Assembly (NCBI GenBank): GCA_024707145.1 | Contig: JANQAI010000011.1 | Span: forward strand, 62,001 to 126,000 | DNA length: 64,000 nt | Direction of reading: 5' to 3' | From: Magnetospirillum sp. | GTDB taxonomy: Bacteria; Pseudomonadota; Alphaproteobacteria; Rhodospirillales; Magnetospirillaceae | Part shown: positions 24,680-34,171 of the stretch, piece by piece | How positions within the stretch are numbered: position 1 is the first letter of the stretch | How the letters are laid out: each line of letters starts with the position of its first letter | The notes under the pieces: generated by a model | The model's input: only the letters and a program-made list of their open reading frames with translations | Told to the model about the DNA's origin: nothing | Database searches by the model: none | Position numbers and translations under genes: made by a program

Positions 24680-26362
24680 CTACTGCGCCGCTTCCGCCAT
24701 CTCCTCGCAGGCGGGAGGGCGCCCGCCGCTCCGTTCCAGCCCACGCAGATGTTCTGCCAGCCGTACCGCCAGGGCCACCAGGGTCAGGGTGGGATTGGCG
24801 TGGCTGCTGGTGGGGAACACCGAGGCGCCGGCCACGTAGAGGTTGTCGACGCCGAACACCTGGCAATGGCGGTCCACCGCGCCGTGCTCCGGATCCTCCG
24901 CCATGCGGGTGGTCCCCATGTGGTGGCCGCCGACGGCGTTGTAGCCCTCGCGGATGGCCTCCTCGTCCACCTCCAGCCGGCCGGCGCCGCAAGCCTCCAG
25001 CCGTTCGCCCAGCAGTCGGTGAACCTCCAGCACGCCCTCCACATCCTGGGGCGAAGCCCGCCAGTCCACCACCAGCCGGGGCAGGCCGAGGGCATCGGCC
25101 TGGGCCGACAGGGTCAGGCGGCTGTCCGGGTTGGGCACCTGTTCGGCGTTGTAGTCCAGGGTGAAGGCGCCGTTGCGTCCCTTGACCGCGACATAGGGCA
25201 GCTTGCGGGCGGCCAGCACGTGGCGCAACGCCCAATCCACGCTGAAACCGGCCAGCGCCGGGGCGCCGCGGCACACATTCATCAGGTGGCGGGCGATCAG
25301 GGTGCGGCGGCCGCCGGCCTCGGTGCCGCGATAGCCGAAACTGGCGAGCTTGCGTTCGTATTCCGGCTTGAGGAAGGTGCGCGACAGCCACATGGCCGAC
25401 AGCACCGGGTCGCCATGGGCGGGGTCGGCGATCAAGGGCGGTTCGAAGCGCAGGATGACGTTGGTCAGCCGCAGCCGCCGCTGGACCTCGGCGGGCAGCG
25501 AGAAATGGCGGCGGAAATAGATGCCGTCCTGGTCCCGCTCGTAATGGAACACCACCTTGAGGCCCGGCCGGAACCGGGCCACCGCCGCCTTGCCCTCCAG
25601 ATGGCACATGTAGAAGCGGCCGACGAAATCGTTGCCGGCGCCCGCCGCCAGCATCAGCCGGGTGGTTTCCAGGGCTCCCGCCGCCAGGACCAGGCGGCGT
25701 GCCCTGACTTGGAAGGTCCGCCCGGCCGGGCTGACGAAGGCGGCCGATTCGACCATCTGGTGGCTCTCGGTCATGGCCAGCCCGCAGCACTGGGCGCCCA
25801 GCACCACGCTGATTTCGGGCGAGCGGGCCAGCGCCCGGCGATAGCGGCGGCCGAAATCGGTGGGCGGGGAGAACCGCTCCAGGTTGCCGCAATCGACATT
25901 GCCGCCGCCGAGGCCGGGCACCATGGCGGAAGCGGCGGGGCCGAGCGCTTCGGCGGCGCGGAAGCGGAACGGCCCGGCCTCGCAATAGGCCAGGGCGCGG
26001 CGGTACCAGTCCTTCAACTCGTCATAGGTGATGGGCCAGCCGCTCCACGGCACGTGGGGGCGGGCTTCCAGGTCGATGGGGTCGAAGGGGACGCAGCGTC
26101 CGCCCCACAGGGTCGAGGTGCCGCCCAGGCCGCGCACCCGGTAGAGCATCAGCGGCGGATGGCGGACGTCCAGCACCTCGCCGGCGAAGCCGTCCATGCG
26201 CGCGGTGTCCACCTCCTTGCCGCCGGCCTCCAGCAGCAGCACCTTGAGGCCGCTTCCCATCAATTCATGCGCCAGGGTTATGCCGGCCGGCCCGGCTCCG
26301 ACGATGGCGACATCCGCAGACAGGCACGAACCTTCGGCAAGCTGGCTGGCCTCCACAAACAT
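24680..26362 (-). CDS. GMC-family FAD-dependent oxidoreductase
   Basis: Protein of 560 aa. The start at 26362 (MFVEASQLAEG) has GAGGG upstream. An FAD-binding Rossmann motif VAIVGAGPAGITLAHEL is near residue 20, and RGLGGTSTLWGG marks the GMC PS00623-like region. A C-terminal block with HHMGTTRMAEDP and SSHANPTLTLVALA carries the His/Asn active-site pair. It is expected to oxidise an alcohol or sugar, with electron transfer to an unknown acceptor. No gamma-subunit or cytochrome partner is adjacent. Confidence 0.88.
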   Translation of the reverse strand: MFVEASQLAEGSCLSADVAIVGAGPAGITLAHELMGSGLKVLLLEAGGKEVDTARMDGFAGEVLDVRHPPLMLYRVRGLGGTSTLWGGRCVPFDPIDLEARPHVPWSGWPITYDELKDWYRRALAYCEAGPFRFRAAEALGPAASAMVPGLGGGNVDCGNLERFSPPTDFGRRYRRALARSPEISVVLGAQCCGLAMTESHQMVESAAFVSPAGRTFQVRARRLVLAAGALETTRLMLAAGAGNDFVGRFYMCHLEGKAAVARFRPGLKVVFHYERDQDGIYFRRHFSLPAEVQRRLRLTNVILRFEPPLIADPAHGDPVLSAMWLSRTFLKPEYERKLASFGYRGTEAGGRRTLIARHLMNVCRGAPALAGFSVDWALRHVLAARKLPYVAVKGRNGAFTLDYNAEQVPNPDSRLTLSAQADALGLPRLVVDWRASPQDVEGVLEVHRLLGERLEACGAGRLEVDEEAIREGYNAVGGHHMGTTRMAEDPEHGAVDRHCQVFGVDNLYVAGASVFPTSSHANPTLTLVALAVRLAEHLRGLERSGGRPPACEEMAEAAQ

Positions 26363-26479
26363 CCTATGCCCTCCGGACGGTGGTCGGTGCCGAAGACTAC
26401 GCCAGGGCAGGCAGGCAGGCATGCATGCAGGGGGGTGCGCGCCGGAGCCAAAGGACGGGCGGAGCGCCGATGGGGGTGC

Positions 26480-27859
26480 TCAACCGCGCGGACGGGGCAG
26501 CACCAGTTGCACCCGCAATCCTCCCTCCGGGCGGTTGGCCAGGACGATGTCGCCGCCATGGGCGCGGGCGGCGGCACGGGCCACCGACAGGCCCAGGCCG
26601 GTGCCGCCGGTTTCGCGGTTGCGGCTGGTCTCCAGGCGGACGAAGGGGGCGAACACCCGCTCGAACTCGGCTTCGGGGATGCCGGGGCCGTCATCATCGA
26701 TGGCGACGGCCACGTGGCCTTCGGTCTCGGTCAGGCTGGCCCGCGCGGTGCCGCCATACTTGCGGGCATTGTCCAGCAGGTTGGCGACGGCGCGCTTCAG
26801 CGCCATGGACCCGGCCTCCAGCACCAGGCTGTCGGGGCCCTCATAGGGCACGTCCACGTCCTCGGCCAGCCCTTGCACCAGCATGGCCAGGTCCACCGGG
26901 CGGCGTTCCTCGCGGGCGGCGTCGTCGCGGGCGAAGGCCAGGGTGGCGGCGATCATGCGCTCCATCTCCTCCAGGTCGGCCAGCATCTTGGCGCGTTCCT
27001 CGTCGTCCTCGACGAATTCGGCGCGCAGCCGCATGCGGGTGATGGGGGTGCGCAGGTCGTGGCTGATGGCGGCCAGCATCTGGGTGCGGTCCTCGACGAA
27101 CCGGCGGATGCGGCCTTGCATCACGTTGAAGGCATGGGCGGCGGAGCGGATTTCGTGCGGCCCGGCCTCGGGCAGCGGCGGCGCGGCGACGTCCATGCCC
27201 AGGCGTTCGGCGGCGGCCGCGAACGTGGCGAAGGGGCGGGCCGCCCGGCCCACCGCCCACAGGGCCGCCACCGTCACCGTTGCCAGGGTGGTCAGCAGCA
27301 GGCCCAGGAAGCGCGGCTGCCACATGCTTTCGTCGCCGTCGAGCGGCGAGAACACGTTCAGCCAGGAATCATCGGCCAGCCGCACCGACATGCGCAAGGC
27401 CGGGCCGCGCTCGAAGCCGAAATCGCCCATGCCGCGACCATGGCCGTGGCCCCGGCCTCGGCCAAACGCGTCCGGTGGAGGATCGGGCGGGGCGCGGGTG
27501 GAAATGCGGACCTCGTGACCGCTCAGGTGATGGCTCAGATGGCGTGCCACCGCGCCGGCCAGTCCGTCGCTCTCGCCCTCGTCGGGAACCAGCGGCGCCA
27601 GGGCCCAGCCGGCACGGAAGCCGGAGGTGTCCATGCTGCGCAGGGTGGCGCGCCGCGCGTCCGGCGGCGTCGCCTCCAGCAGGTTGACGATGGAGGCCAC
27701 GCGCTCGGCGGCGTTGCGGCCGCCCAAGGCCGTCAGCGCCTGGGAACGCTGGTCGGCGAAGGTGAGCAGGGCGGCGGCCAGCGCGCCGGCCAGCGCCGCC
27801 ACCAGCACCAGGGCGGTGCGGCCCAGCAGGGTATCGGGCAGCAGGTGGAGGCGCTTCAT
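26480..27859 (-). CDS. Two-component sensor histidine kinase
   Basis: Membrane kinase of 459 aa. One helix lies at about residues 13-33 and a second at 185-203, enclosing a periplasmic sensor domain with a Gly/His-rich stretch (GRGRGHGHGRG at 134-144) that could bind metal. A HAMP region follows, then the H box AISHDLRTPITRMRLR with His-267, the N box NLLDNARKYGG, and G boxes DDGPGIPEAEF and GTGLGLSV. Its ATG overlaps the response regulator stop, so the two are co-translated. Confidence 0.93.
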   Translation of the reverse strand: MKRLHLLPDTLLGRTALVLVAALAGALAAALLTFADQRSQALTALGGRNAAERVASIVNLLEATPPDARRATLRSMDTSGFRAGWALAPLVPDEGESDGLAGAVARHLSHHLSGHEVRISTRAPPDPPPDAFGRGRGHGHGRGMGDFGFERGPALRMSVRLADDSWLNVFSPLDGDESMWQPRFLGLLLTTLATVTVAALWAVGRAARPFATFAAAAERLGMDVAAPPLPEAGPHEIRSAAHAFNVMQGRIRRFVEDRTQMLAAISHDLRTPITRMRLRAEFVEDDEERAKMLADLEEMERMIAATLAFARDDAAREERRPVDLAMLVQGLAEDVDVPYEGPDSLVLEAGSMALKRAVANLLDNARKYGGTARASLTETEGHVAVAIDDDGPGIPEAEFERVFAPFVRLETSRNRETGGTGLGLSVARAAARAHGGDIVLANRPEGGLRVQLVLPRPRG

Positions 27860-28584
27860 GCGCGGGTGACCTCGGCGGTGAACAGATAACCGCCGCCGCG
27901 CACCGTCTTGATCAATTGCGGGTCCTTGGCGTCGTCGCCCAGCTTGCGGCGCAGGCGGCTGACCTGGATGTCGATGGAGCGGTCGAAGGGAATGGCCTGG
28001 CGGCCGCGCGCCAGATCCAGCAACTGGTCGCGCGACAGCACCCGGCGCGGATGCTCGACGAAGGCCAGCAGCAGGTCGAATTCGCCAGCCGACAAGGTCA
28101 TCACCACGCCGTCCGCGCTGATCAGGTCGCGGGTGGCCACATCCAGTTGCCAGCCGTTGAAACGGTGGCGGCTGCCGCTGGCGCCCGGTTCCGCCTGGAT
28201 CGGCGGATCGGGCTGGGCCCGCCGCAGCACCGCCTTGATGCGGGCCAGCAATTCGCGCGGGTTGAACGGCTTGGGCAGGTAGTCGTCGGCGCCCATTTCC
28301 AGGCCGACGATGCGGTCGGTGTCCTCGCCCATGGCGGTCAGCATGACGATGGGCAGGACGGAGCCTTTGGCGCGCAGGCGTCGCGTCAGGCTCAGCCCGT
28401 CCTCGCCCGGCATCATCAGGTCCAGCACCACCAGATCGATGGCCCAATCGGCCAGCGCCTTCTCCATCTCGGTGCCGTCGGCGGCGGTGGTCACGCGCAA
28501 TCCGTGCTTGGCCAGGAAGCGGGCCAGCAGGTCGCGGATTTCACGATCGTCGTCGACCACCAGGATGTGAGGCTGCGTTTCCAT
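27856..28584 (-). CDS. OmpR-family response regulator
   Basis: Protein of 242 aa. The receiver domain has DDD at residues 11-13, the phosphoacceptor Asp-55 in LDLMMP, and the conserved Lys in YLPKPF. A winged-helix DNA-binding domain ends in RSIDIQVSRLRRKLGDD and TVRGGGYLF. The start at 28584 fits the family; longer in-frame starts lack homology. It lies across from the small exported protein at 28744, with a large inverted repeat between, a likely binding site. Confidence 0.94.
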   Translation of the reverse strand: METQPHILVVDDDREIRDLLARFLAKHGLRVTTAADGTEMEKALADWAIDLVVLDLMMPGEDGLSLTRRLRAKGSVLPIVMLTAMGEDTDRIVGLEMGADDYLPKPFNPRELLARIKAVLRRAQPDPPIQAEPGASGSRHRFNGWQLDVATRDLISADGVVMTLSAGEFDLLLAFVEHPRRVLSRDQLLDLARGRQAIPFDRSIDIQVSRLRRKLGDDAKDPQLIKTVRGGGYLFTAEVTRA

Positions 28585-28627
28585 GGCCGGCAGTATAGCG
28601 CGGCGAGGAAAAATCCGTCGGCGGAAG

Positions 28628-28669
28628 TTGGTAACCAAGGGTAACAGCGGCGATACCCTCGGTTACCAA
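28628..28669. promoter_or_regulatory. Large inverted repeat between the response regulator and the exported protein
   Basis: Two 16-base arms (28628-28643 and 28654-28669), each made of TTGGTAACC and a RAGGGTA block, are reverse complements with one mismatch around a ten-base spacer. Within the left arm GGTAAC also recurs directly. The size and position between divergent genes suggest a dimer-pair operator for the OmpR-type regulator. Confidence 0.55.
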
Positions 28670-28743
28670 ATCGGCCATCATGGCGTTACACGGCCCTGGT
28701 GAGATGGCGTCATCGAATTGGTTCCCCCGAGGAGGATACGAAG

Positions 28744-29163
28744 ATGAATTTCGCTACCCGCATCGCCGCTGCCGCCCTGATCGGCCTGGGCATCGGAGCC
28801 GTCGACGCCGCTGCCCAGACGCAACCCACCCCGCCGGCCGGCGCGCCGGCCCGCATGGCCCCGACGCCGCTGACGGCCGAACAGGTCAAGACCGTGATCG
28901 GCGGCCGTCTGGTGCTCATGCGCAGCGACCTGAAGGTCGGCAAGGTGACCGAGAAGGACGCCAACACCTACGACGTGGAACTGCTGAAGGCCGACGGCAC
29001 CGTGTCCGAACACGCCCTGGTGGACAAGCTTTTCGCCCGCCCCGCCGGCGCCCTGCAGCACGGCCGCCATGGCGGTCCCGGCCCGCACGGCTTCCGCCAT
29101 GGCGGCGACGGCTGCGGCCCGATGGGGTTCGGCCCCGAGGGCGGCGCCCAGCCGTCCCGCTGA
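28744..29163 (+). CDS. Small exported His/Gly-rich protein
   Basis: Protein of 139 aa with a signal peptide (MNFATRIAAAALIGLGIGAVDAAAQ) and GAGGAGG before the ATG at 28744. The core AEQVKTVIGGRLVLMRSDLKVGKVTEKD...YDVELLKADG resembles a PepSY-like fold. The tail is rich in His and Gly (QHGRHGGPGPHGFRHGG), matching the metal-binding look of the kinase sensor. It is probably the regulated target of the adjacent two-component system, acting in the periplasm. Confidence 0.75.
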   Translation: MNFATRIAAAALIGLGIGAVDAAAQTQPTPPAGAPARMAPTPLTAEQVKTVIGGRLVLMRSDLKVGKVTEKDANTYDVELLKADGTVSEHALVDKLFARPAGALQHGRHGGPGPHGFRHGGDGCGPMGFGPEGGAQPSR

Positions 29164-29187
29164 GCCCCCTGGGCACTCGTCTTCGCC

Positions 29188-29213
29188 GGCAGGGGACCGT
29201 AGGGTTCCCTGCC
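29188..29213 (+). terminator. Possible terminator hairpin after the exported protein gene
   Basis: GGCAGGGGA pairs with TTCCCTGCC; the following CGCTTCATTTG is only weakly T-rich. Confidence 0.35.
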
Positions 29214-29255
29214 GCTTCATTTGACCCCGTCACGGCCGGCCGGCTATAAGGCCCG

Positions 29256-30278
29256 ATGCGGAAGATTCTTGTCGCTGCCGCCAGCCTTGGGCTGTTGCTG
29301 GTCCTGGCGTTGATCACCGAGCTGGCTTTCGGGACCTGGTTCAGCCAGGACCCGCTGGACGCGCTCGGCTTGGCGCGCGATTCGGCCGTGACGGTATCTC
29401 CCGCCGCCCTCTATTCCGGCGCTGCCGACTTTACCTACCGGCGCGACCATTGGGGATTGCGCGGGGCGGGGACCGATCCGGCCCAGGTCACCATCCTGAC
29501 CGTGGGCGGCACCACCACCGACCAGCCCACTCTGCCCGACGAGGCGACCTGGCAGGCGGTGATGGAGCGCGAACTGCGCGCCGCCGGCCGGCCGGCAGTG
29601 GTCGCCAATGCCGGTCTGGACGGCCAGGCCACCGCCGGCCATTTGCGCGCCATGGCCGAGTGGTTTCCCCAGGTGCCCGGCCTCAAGCCGCGCTTCATCC
29701 TGTTCTCCGTGGGCGCCGAGGAAGCGGGGAGCGGGGGCGCGGATATCGAGCGCCGGCCCGGCCGGTTCGACCGGATACGTCGGCACAGCGCCCTGTGGCG
29801 CTGGGCCGCCAAGTTTTCCGGCGCCGCCGATGAGCGGCGCGAGCCTCCCGGCCACCGGCGCGTGGATTACGATCATGCCGAATGGACCGACAAGCCGGCC
29901 GAAGGCCGGCCGCAGCCTCCCGGCTCGTCGCCCGACGCGTTCCGGGAGCGGCTGCGCCAGCTGGCCGTGGCCGCCCATGGCATGGGCGCGGTTCCCGTCT
30001 TCGTCACCCAGGCGCGCGGCGACTTCAAGGTGGTGGATGGCAAGGTGCTGGGCGTGGTCGAGCCGGGCGGGCTCAATGGCATCGATCAGTACCGGCTGCT
30101 GTCGGCCTACAACCAGGCGACCCGCCAGGTTTGCGGCGACGAGGGATTGTTGTGTCTCGACCTCGCCCGCGAGTTGACCTTTGAACGAGGCGACTTCTAC
30201 GACTATCTGCACAACACGCCCCAGGGCGCCGAGAAGATCGGGCGCTGGCTGGCGTCCAAGCTGGCGGGGCTGGTATAG
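29256..30278 (+). CDS. Membrane-anchored SGNH/GDSL-type hydrolase-like protein
   Basis: Protein of 340 aa. An N-terminal hydrophobic anchor spans about residues 4-26. VGGTTTDQ replaces the usual GDS block, NAGLDGQ resembles the Asn block, and DYLHNTPQGAEKIG near the end has the His position of SGNH enzymes. The catalytic Ser is not clear, since the first block has Thr. It precedes hisG in the same direction but seems unrelated to histidine synthesis. Confidence 0.65.
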   Translation: MRKILVAAASLGLLLVLALITELAFGTWFSQDPLDALGLARDSAVTVSPAALYSGAADFTYRRDHWGLRGAGTDPAQVTILTVGGTTTDQPTLPDEATWQAVMERELRAAGRPAVVANAGLDGQATAGHLRAMAEWFPQVPGLKPRFILFSVGAEEAGSGGADIERRPGRFDRIRRHSALWRWAAKFSGAADERREPPGHRRVDYDHAEWTDKPAEGRPQPPGSSPDAFRERLRQLAVAAHGMGAVPVFVTQARGDFKVVDGKVLGVVEPGGLNGIDQYRLLSAYNQATRQVCGDEGLLCLDLARELTFERGDFYDYLHNTPQGAEKIGRWLASKLAGLV

Positions 30279-30334
30279 CGGCCTGAATTTGAGTAATGAT
30301 TGCTCCCCTTTCGCGGAGTCCCGAGATCGTGGTG

Positions 30335-31003
30335 ATGGAAGACAAGTTGGTGATCGCCCTGCCCAAGGGGCGCATCCTGGATGAATGCATGCCGCTGGTG
30401 CGCGCCGCCGGCATCGAGCCCGAGTCCGAGTTCGACAACCCCAAGACCCGGCTGCTGCGCTTCGCCACCAACCATCCCCATATCGACATCATCCGCGTGC
30501 GCTCGTTCGACGTGGCCACGTTCGTGGCGTTCGGCGCCGCCCATCTGGGCATCGCCGGCAACGACGTGCTGATGGAGTTCGACTATCCCGAGATCTACGC
30601 GCCGCTGGACCTGGGCATCGGTGCCTGCCGCCTGTCGGTGGCCGAGCCGGTGGACATGGCCGAGGGCGACGACCCCCGCCGCTGGAGCCACGTGCGCATC
30701 GCCACCAAATATCCCGAAACCACCAAGCGCTTCTTCGCCGATCGCGGCGTCCAGGCGGAATGCGTCAAGCTGAACGGCGCCATGGAGCTGGCGCCCAGCC
30801 TGGGCCTGTGCTCGCGCATCGTCGATCTGGTGTCCACCGGCTCCACGCTGAAGGCCAACGGCCTGAAGGAGGTGGAGGTGATCGCCCAGGTGACCTCGCG
30901 CCTGATCGTCAACCGCGCGGCGCTCAAGACCCGGCCGGCCGAGATGACCGGCTGGATCGAACGTTTCCGCTCTGCTTGCGAGGCCGCCAATGTTGCGGCT
31001 TGA
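30335..31003 (+). CDS. hisG: ATP phosphoribosyltransferase, short form
   Basis: HisG performs the first step of histidine synthesis, joining ATP and PRPP. At 222 aa it is the short form, which needs the regulatory partner HisZ, not in the window. The start [17 protein letters not shown] at 30335 matches the family; an ATG at 30296 would add 13 residues. LPKGRI and [14 protein letters not shown] (PRPP binding) are present. It overlaps hisD by 14 bp. Confidence 0.95.
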   Translation: MEDKLVIALPKGRILDECMPLVRAAGIEPESEFDNPKTRLLRFATNHPHIDIIRVRSFDVATFVAFGAAHLGIAGNDVLMEFDYPEIYAPLDLGIGACRLSVAEPVDMAEGDDPRRWSHVRIATKYPETTKRFFADRGVQAECVKLNGAMELAPSLGLCSRIVDLVSTGSTLKANGLKEVEVIAQVTSRLIVNRAALKTRPAEMTGWIERFRSACEAANVAA

Positions 31004-32291
31004 CGCGGCCCAGGCCGATTTCGAGGCCCGGTTCCTCGCCCTGCTCGACATGAAGCGTGAGACCGACGCCGACGTGAACGCCGCCGTCGCCGCCATCATC
31101 GCCGACGTGCGTTCGCGCGGCGACGGGGCGCTGATCGACTACACCAAGCGCTTCGACCGGCTGCCCGAACTGTCGGCCGGCACCTTGCGCATCTCCAGGG
31201 CCGAGGTGGACGCGGCGGTGGCCGAGGTGTCGCCCGACCTGATCCACTCGCTGGAACTGGCGGCCGAGCGCATCCGCGAGTTCCATCGCCGCCAACTGCC
31301 GGAAAGCTATGGCTACACCGACCAGGCCGGGGTGCGGCTGGGCTGTCGCTGGACCGCCGTCCAGGCCGCCGGCCTGTACGTGCCGGGCGGCACCGCCGCC
31401 TATCCGTCCTCGGTGCTGATGAATGCCATTCCGGCCAAGGTGGCCGGGGTGGACCGCCTGGTCATGGTGGTGCCGACCCCCGACGGCAAGCTCAACCCGC
31501 TGGTGCTGGCCGCCGCCCGGCTGGCCGGCGTGGACGAGATCTACCGCGTGGGCGGCGCCCAGGCGGTGGCGGCGCTGGCCTATGGCACCGCCACCATCCG
31601 CCCGGTGGACAAGATCGTCGGCCCCGGCAACGCCTATGTGGCCGCCGCCAAGCGTCAGGTGTTCGGCGCCGTGGGCATCGACATGATCGCCGGCCCGTCG
31701 GAAATCCTGGTGGTGGCCGACGGCGCCAACGATCCCGCCTGGATCGCCGCCGACCTGCTGTCCCAGGCCGAGCACGACACCGCCGCGCAGAGCATCCTGA
31801 TCACCGACGATGCCGCCTTCGGCGAGCGCGTCGCCCAGGCGGTGGAGGGCCATTTGGCCACCTTGCCGCGCGCCAGGATCGCCCGCGAAAGCTGGGAGGC
31901 CCACGGCGCCATCATCGTGGTGCCGGATCTCGACGCCGCCGTGCCGCTGGTGGACCGGGTGGCGCCCGAGCATCTGGAACTGGCGGTGGCCGACCCCGAC
32001 GGGCTGGCCGCCAAGGTCCGCAATGCCGGCGCCATCTTCCTGGGCCGCTACACCCCGGAGGCGGTGGGCGACTATGTGGGCGGGCCCAACCATGTGCTGC
32101 CGACGGCGCGTTCGGCCCGCTTCTCGTCGGGCCTGGGCGTGCACGACTTCATGAAGCGCACCACCATGCTGGGCTGCGACGCCGACAGCTTGCGGGCCAT
32201 CGGTCCGGCGGCGGTAGCCTTGGCCGGCGCCGAGGGACTGGGCGCCCACGGCCTGTCGGTGGCGCTGCGGCTGAACATGGCGAGAGGCTGA
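30990..32291 (+). CDS. hisD: Histidinol dehydrogenase
   Basis: Protein of 433 aa, full length. HisD oxidises histidinol to histidine in two NAD-dependent steps with a zinc ion. The conserved [21 protein letters not shown] segment and SRARF-like [13 protein letters not shown] are present, and the [15 protein letters not shown] loop is intact. It overlaps the end of hisG, so the two form one operon with the UPF0262 gene seven bases after. Confidence 0.97.
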   Translation: MLRLDAAQADFEARFLALLDMKRETDADVNAAVAAIIADVRSRGDGALIDYTKRFDRLPELSAGTLRISRAEVDAAVAEVSPDLIHSLELAAERIREFHRRQLPESYGYTDQAGVRLGCRWTAVQAAGLYVPGGTAAYPSSVLMNAIPAKVAGVDRLVMVVPTPDGKLNPLVLAAARLAGVDEIYRVGGAQAVAALAYGTATIRPVDKIVGPGNAYVAAAKRQVFGAVGIDMIAGPSEILVVADGANDPAWIAADLLSQAEHDTAAQSILITDDAAFGERVAQAVEGHLATLPRARIARESWEAHGAIIVVPDLDAAVPLVDRVAPEHLELAVADPDGLAAKVRNAGAIFLGRYTPEAVGDYVGGPNHVLPTARSARFSSGLGVHDFMKRTTMLGCDADSLRAIGPAAVALAGAEGLGAHGLSVALRLNMARG

Positions 32292-32297
32292 GGGGCC

Positions 32298-32771
32298 GTG
32301 CCGCACCGTCAGCGCATCGCGCACGTCCAGCTGGACGAAAAGACCATGGTGCGGCGCCGCCCCGAGGTGGAGCACGAGCGCAACATCGCCATCTACGACC
32401 TGCTGGAGGAGAACTACTTCGCTCCCCACGGGGATTACGTCGGACCCTATCACCTGCATCTCAGCCTGGCCGACAACCGGCTGCTGTTCGACGTGCGCAC
32501 CACCCAGGGCACCGGGCTGCTGGAGGTGCCGCTGCCGCTCAGGCCGTTCCAGTCCATCGTCAAGGACTACTTCATGATCTGCGAGAGCTATTACGCCGCC
32601 ATCAAGAAGGCGACGCCGTCGCAGATCGAGGCCATCGACATGGGCCGGCGCGGCCTGCACAACGAGGGTTCCGAACTGCTGCGCGAGCGTCTGGCGGCCA
32701 AGGTGGACGTGGACTTCGACACCGCCCGGCGGCTGTTCACGCTCATCTGCGTCCTGCATATCCGGGGCTGA
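32298..32771 (+). CDS. UPF0262 family protein
   Basis: Protein of 157 aa starting at GTG 32298 behind AGGGG. The sequence [18 protein letters not shown]...[14 protein letters not shown] and [16 protein letters not shown] is typical of UPF0262, an alphaproteobacterial family of unknown function regularly found between hisD and a low-molecular-weight phosphatase gene, as here. Confidence 0.93.
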   Translation: MPHRQRIAHVQLDEKTMVRRRPEVEHERNIAIYDLLEENYFAPHGDYVGPYHLHLSLADNRLLFDVRTTQGTGLLEVPLPLRPFQSIVKDYFMICESYYAAIKKATPSQIEAIDMGRRGLHNEGSELLRERLAAKVDVDFDTARRLFTLICVLHIRG

Positions 32772-32778
32772 GGCGATC

Positions 32779-33222
32779 ATGGGCGACCAGCCGTCGGCCG
32801 TCCTGTTCTGCTGCACCTACAACGCCATCCGCTCGCCCATGGCGGCGGGCATCTTCCATCGCTATCACGGCAACCGCGTCTTCGTGGACTCGGTCGGCGT
32901 CAAGACCGAGGAGGTCGATCCCTTCGCCGTGGCGGTGATGGATGAGATCGGTATCGACATCTCCAGGCACAGGCCCAAGACCTTTGAGGAACTGGAGGAC
33001 GACAGCTTCGACGTTATCGTTTCGCTCTCGCCCGAGGCCCAGCACAAGGCGGTGGAACTGACCCGCACCAATTCCTGCGAGGTGGAGTTCTGGCCGACCT
33101 TCGATCCCACCCTGATCGAAGGCAGCCGCGAGGCGAGGCTCGACGCCTATCGTCAGGTGCGCGACGAGTTGATGCGCCATATTCTCGAACGCTTCCCCAC
33201 CCAGGCGCTGGCGCGGGAATAG
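32779..33222 (+). CDS. Low-molecular-weight protein phosphatase family protein
   Basis: Protein of 147 aa with the active-site loop CCTYNAIRS, where Cys-12 and Arg-18 give the C-x5-R signature, and FDPTL near residue 113 where the general acid Asp is expected. It could be a tyrosine phosphatase or an ArsC-type arsenate reductase; the loop is closest to the phosphatase-type members found after UPF0262 in this conserved gene order. Confidence 0.85.
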   Translation: MGDQPSAVLFCCTYNAIRSPMAAGIFHRYHGNRVFVDSVGVKTEEVDPFAVAVMDEIGIDISRHRPKTFEELEDDSFDVIVSLSPEAQHKAVELTRTNSCEVEFWPTFDPTLIEGSREARLDAYRQVRDELMRHILERFPTQALARE

Positions 33223-33356
33223 GGGGCGGCCGCCACTCGATTTCTCTTTTGCGCCGCAGCTAGCCTGTAGCCGGAACCCCCTGATTCCGCTTGACCTTTC
33301 GGTGTCGAGCGCTCACTTATTTGCGCGGCTTGCCAGCTTGCGTTTGGGAAGGGAAA

Positions 33357-33575
33357 ATGACCAAAGAGGACGTCATCGAGTTCTCGGGCACGGTGGTCGA
33401 ACTGTTGCCCAATGCCATGTTCCGGGTGAAGCTCGACAACGAGATCGAGATTCTGGCGCACACCTCGGGCAAGATGCGCAAGAACCGTATCCGCGTCCTT
33501 GCCGGCGACCGCGTCAATGTCGAGATGACGCCTTATGACCTGACCAAAGGACGCATTACATTTCGATTCAAGTAA
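33357..33575 (+). CDS. infA: Translation initiation factor IF-1
   Basis: Protein of 72 aa, one OB-fold domain: [27 protein letters not shown]...[18 protein letters not shown]-1 binds the ribosomal A site during initiation. GGGAAGGG precedes the ATG at 33357. Its stop overlaps the maf start (TAATG). Confidence 0.98.
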   Translation: MTKEDVIEFSGTVVELLPNAMFRVKLDNEIEILAHTSGKMRKNRIRVLAGDRVNVEMTPYDLTKGRITFRFK

Positions 33576-34171
33576 TGGCGGGTGTTCCCGTCGAGATTCC
33601 GGGGCTGGTCCTGGCCTCCGCTTCTCCCCGCCGGCTCGATCTGCTGCGCCAGATCGGCCTGGTTCCCGGCGCCGTCGATCCGGCGGAACTGGACGAATCT
33701 CCCCACAAGGGCGAATTGCCGCCGCGCCATGCTCTCCGCCTGGCCGAGGAAAAGGCCCGCGCCGTGGCGGCGCGCCATCCCGGCAAGCACGTCCTGGCCG
33801 CCGACACCATGGTCGCCTGCGGCCGCCGCATCCTGCCCAAGGCCGAGGACGAGCGCACCGCGCGGCGCTGCCTGGCGCTGCTGTCGGGTCGGCGCCACCG
33901 CGTCCATGGCGGCGTGGCGCTGCTGGCGCCCGGCGGCAAGGCCCATTCCCGCCTCGTCACCACCACCGTCACCTTCAAGGTGCTGGACCATGACGAGGTG
34001 GAAACCTACATCGCTTCCGGCGAGTGGCACGGCAAGGCCGGCGGATACGCCATCCAGGGCTTGGCGGCCATCTTCGTGCGCCAGCTGATCGGTTCGTATT
34101 CCAACGTGGTCGGGCTGCCGCTGTTCGAAACCGCCCAACTGCTCAAAGGGAGCGGCGCCCATGGCGGCTGA
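33575..34171 (+). CDS. maf: Maf-family nucleotide pyrophosphatase
   Basis: Protein of 198 aa with the Maf hallmarks SASPRR near residue 13, AADTMVA near 74 and GEWHGKAGGYAIQG near 149. These enzymes hydrolyse non-canonical or excess nucleoside triphosphates. It overlaps infA by one base and rng by 11, so infA-maf-rng-yacG are a tight operon. Confidence 0.94.
   Translation: MAGVPVEIPGLVLASASPRRLDLLRQIGLVPGAVDPAELDESPHKGELPPRHALRLAEEKARAVAARHPGKHVLAADTMVACGRRILPKAEDERTARRCLALLSGRRHRVHGGVALLAPGGKAHSRLVTTTVTFKVLDHDEVETYIASGEWHGKAGGYAIQGLAAIFVRQLIGSYSNVVGLPLFETAQLLKGSGAHGG

Noticed and set aside
24614..27889. A 1091-codon open frame on the plus strand
   Set aside because: It is antisense to the GMC oxidoreductase and the histidine kinase, which have clear motifs. 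Its composition (rich in Gly, His, Gln, Ala) is that of a shadow frame in GC-rich DNA.
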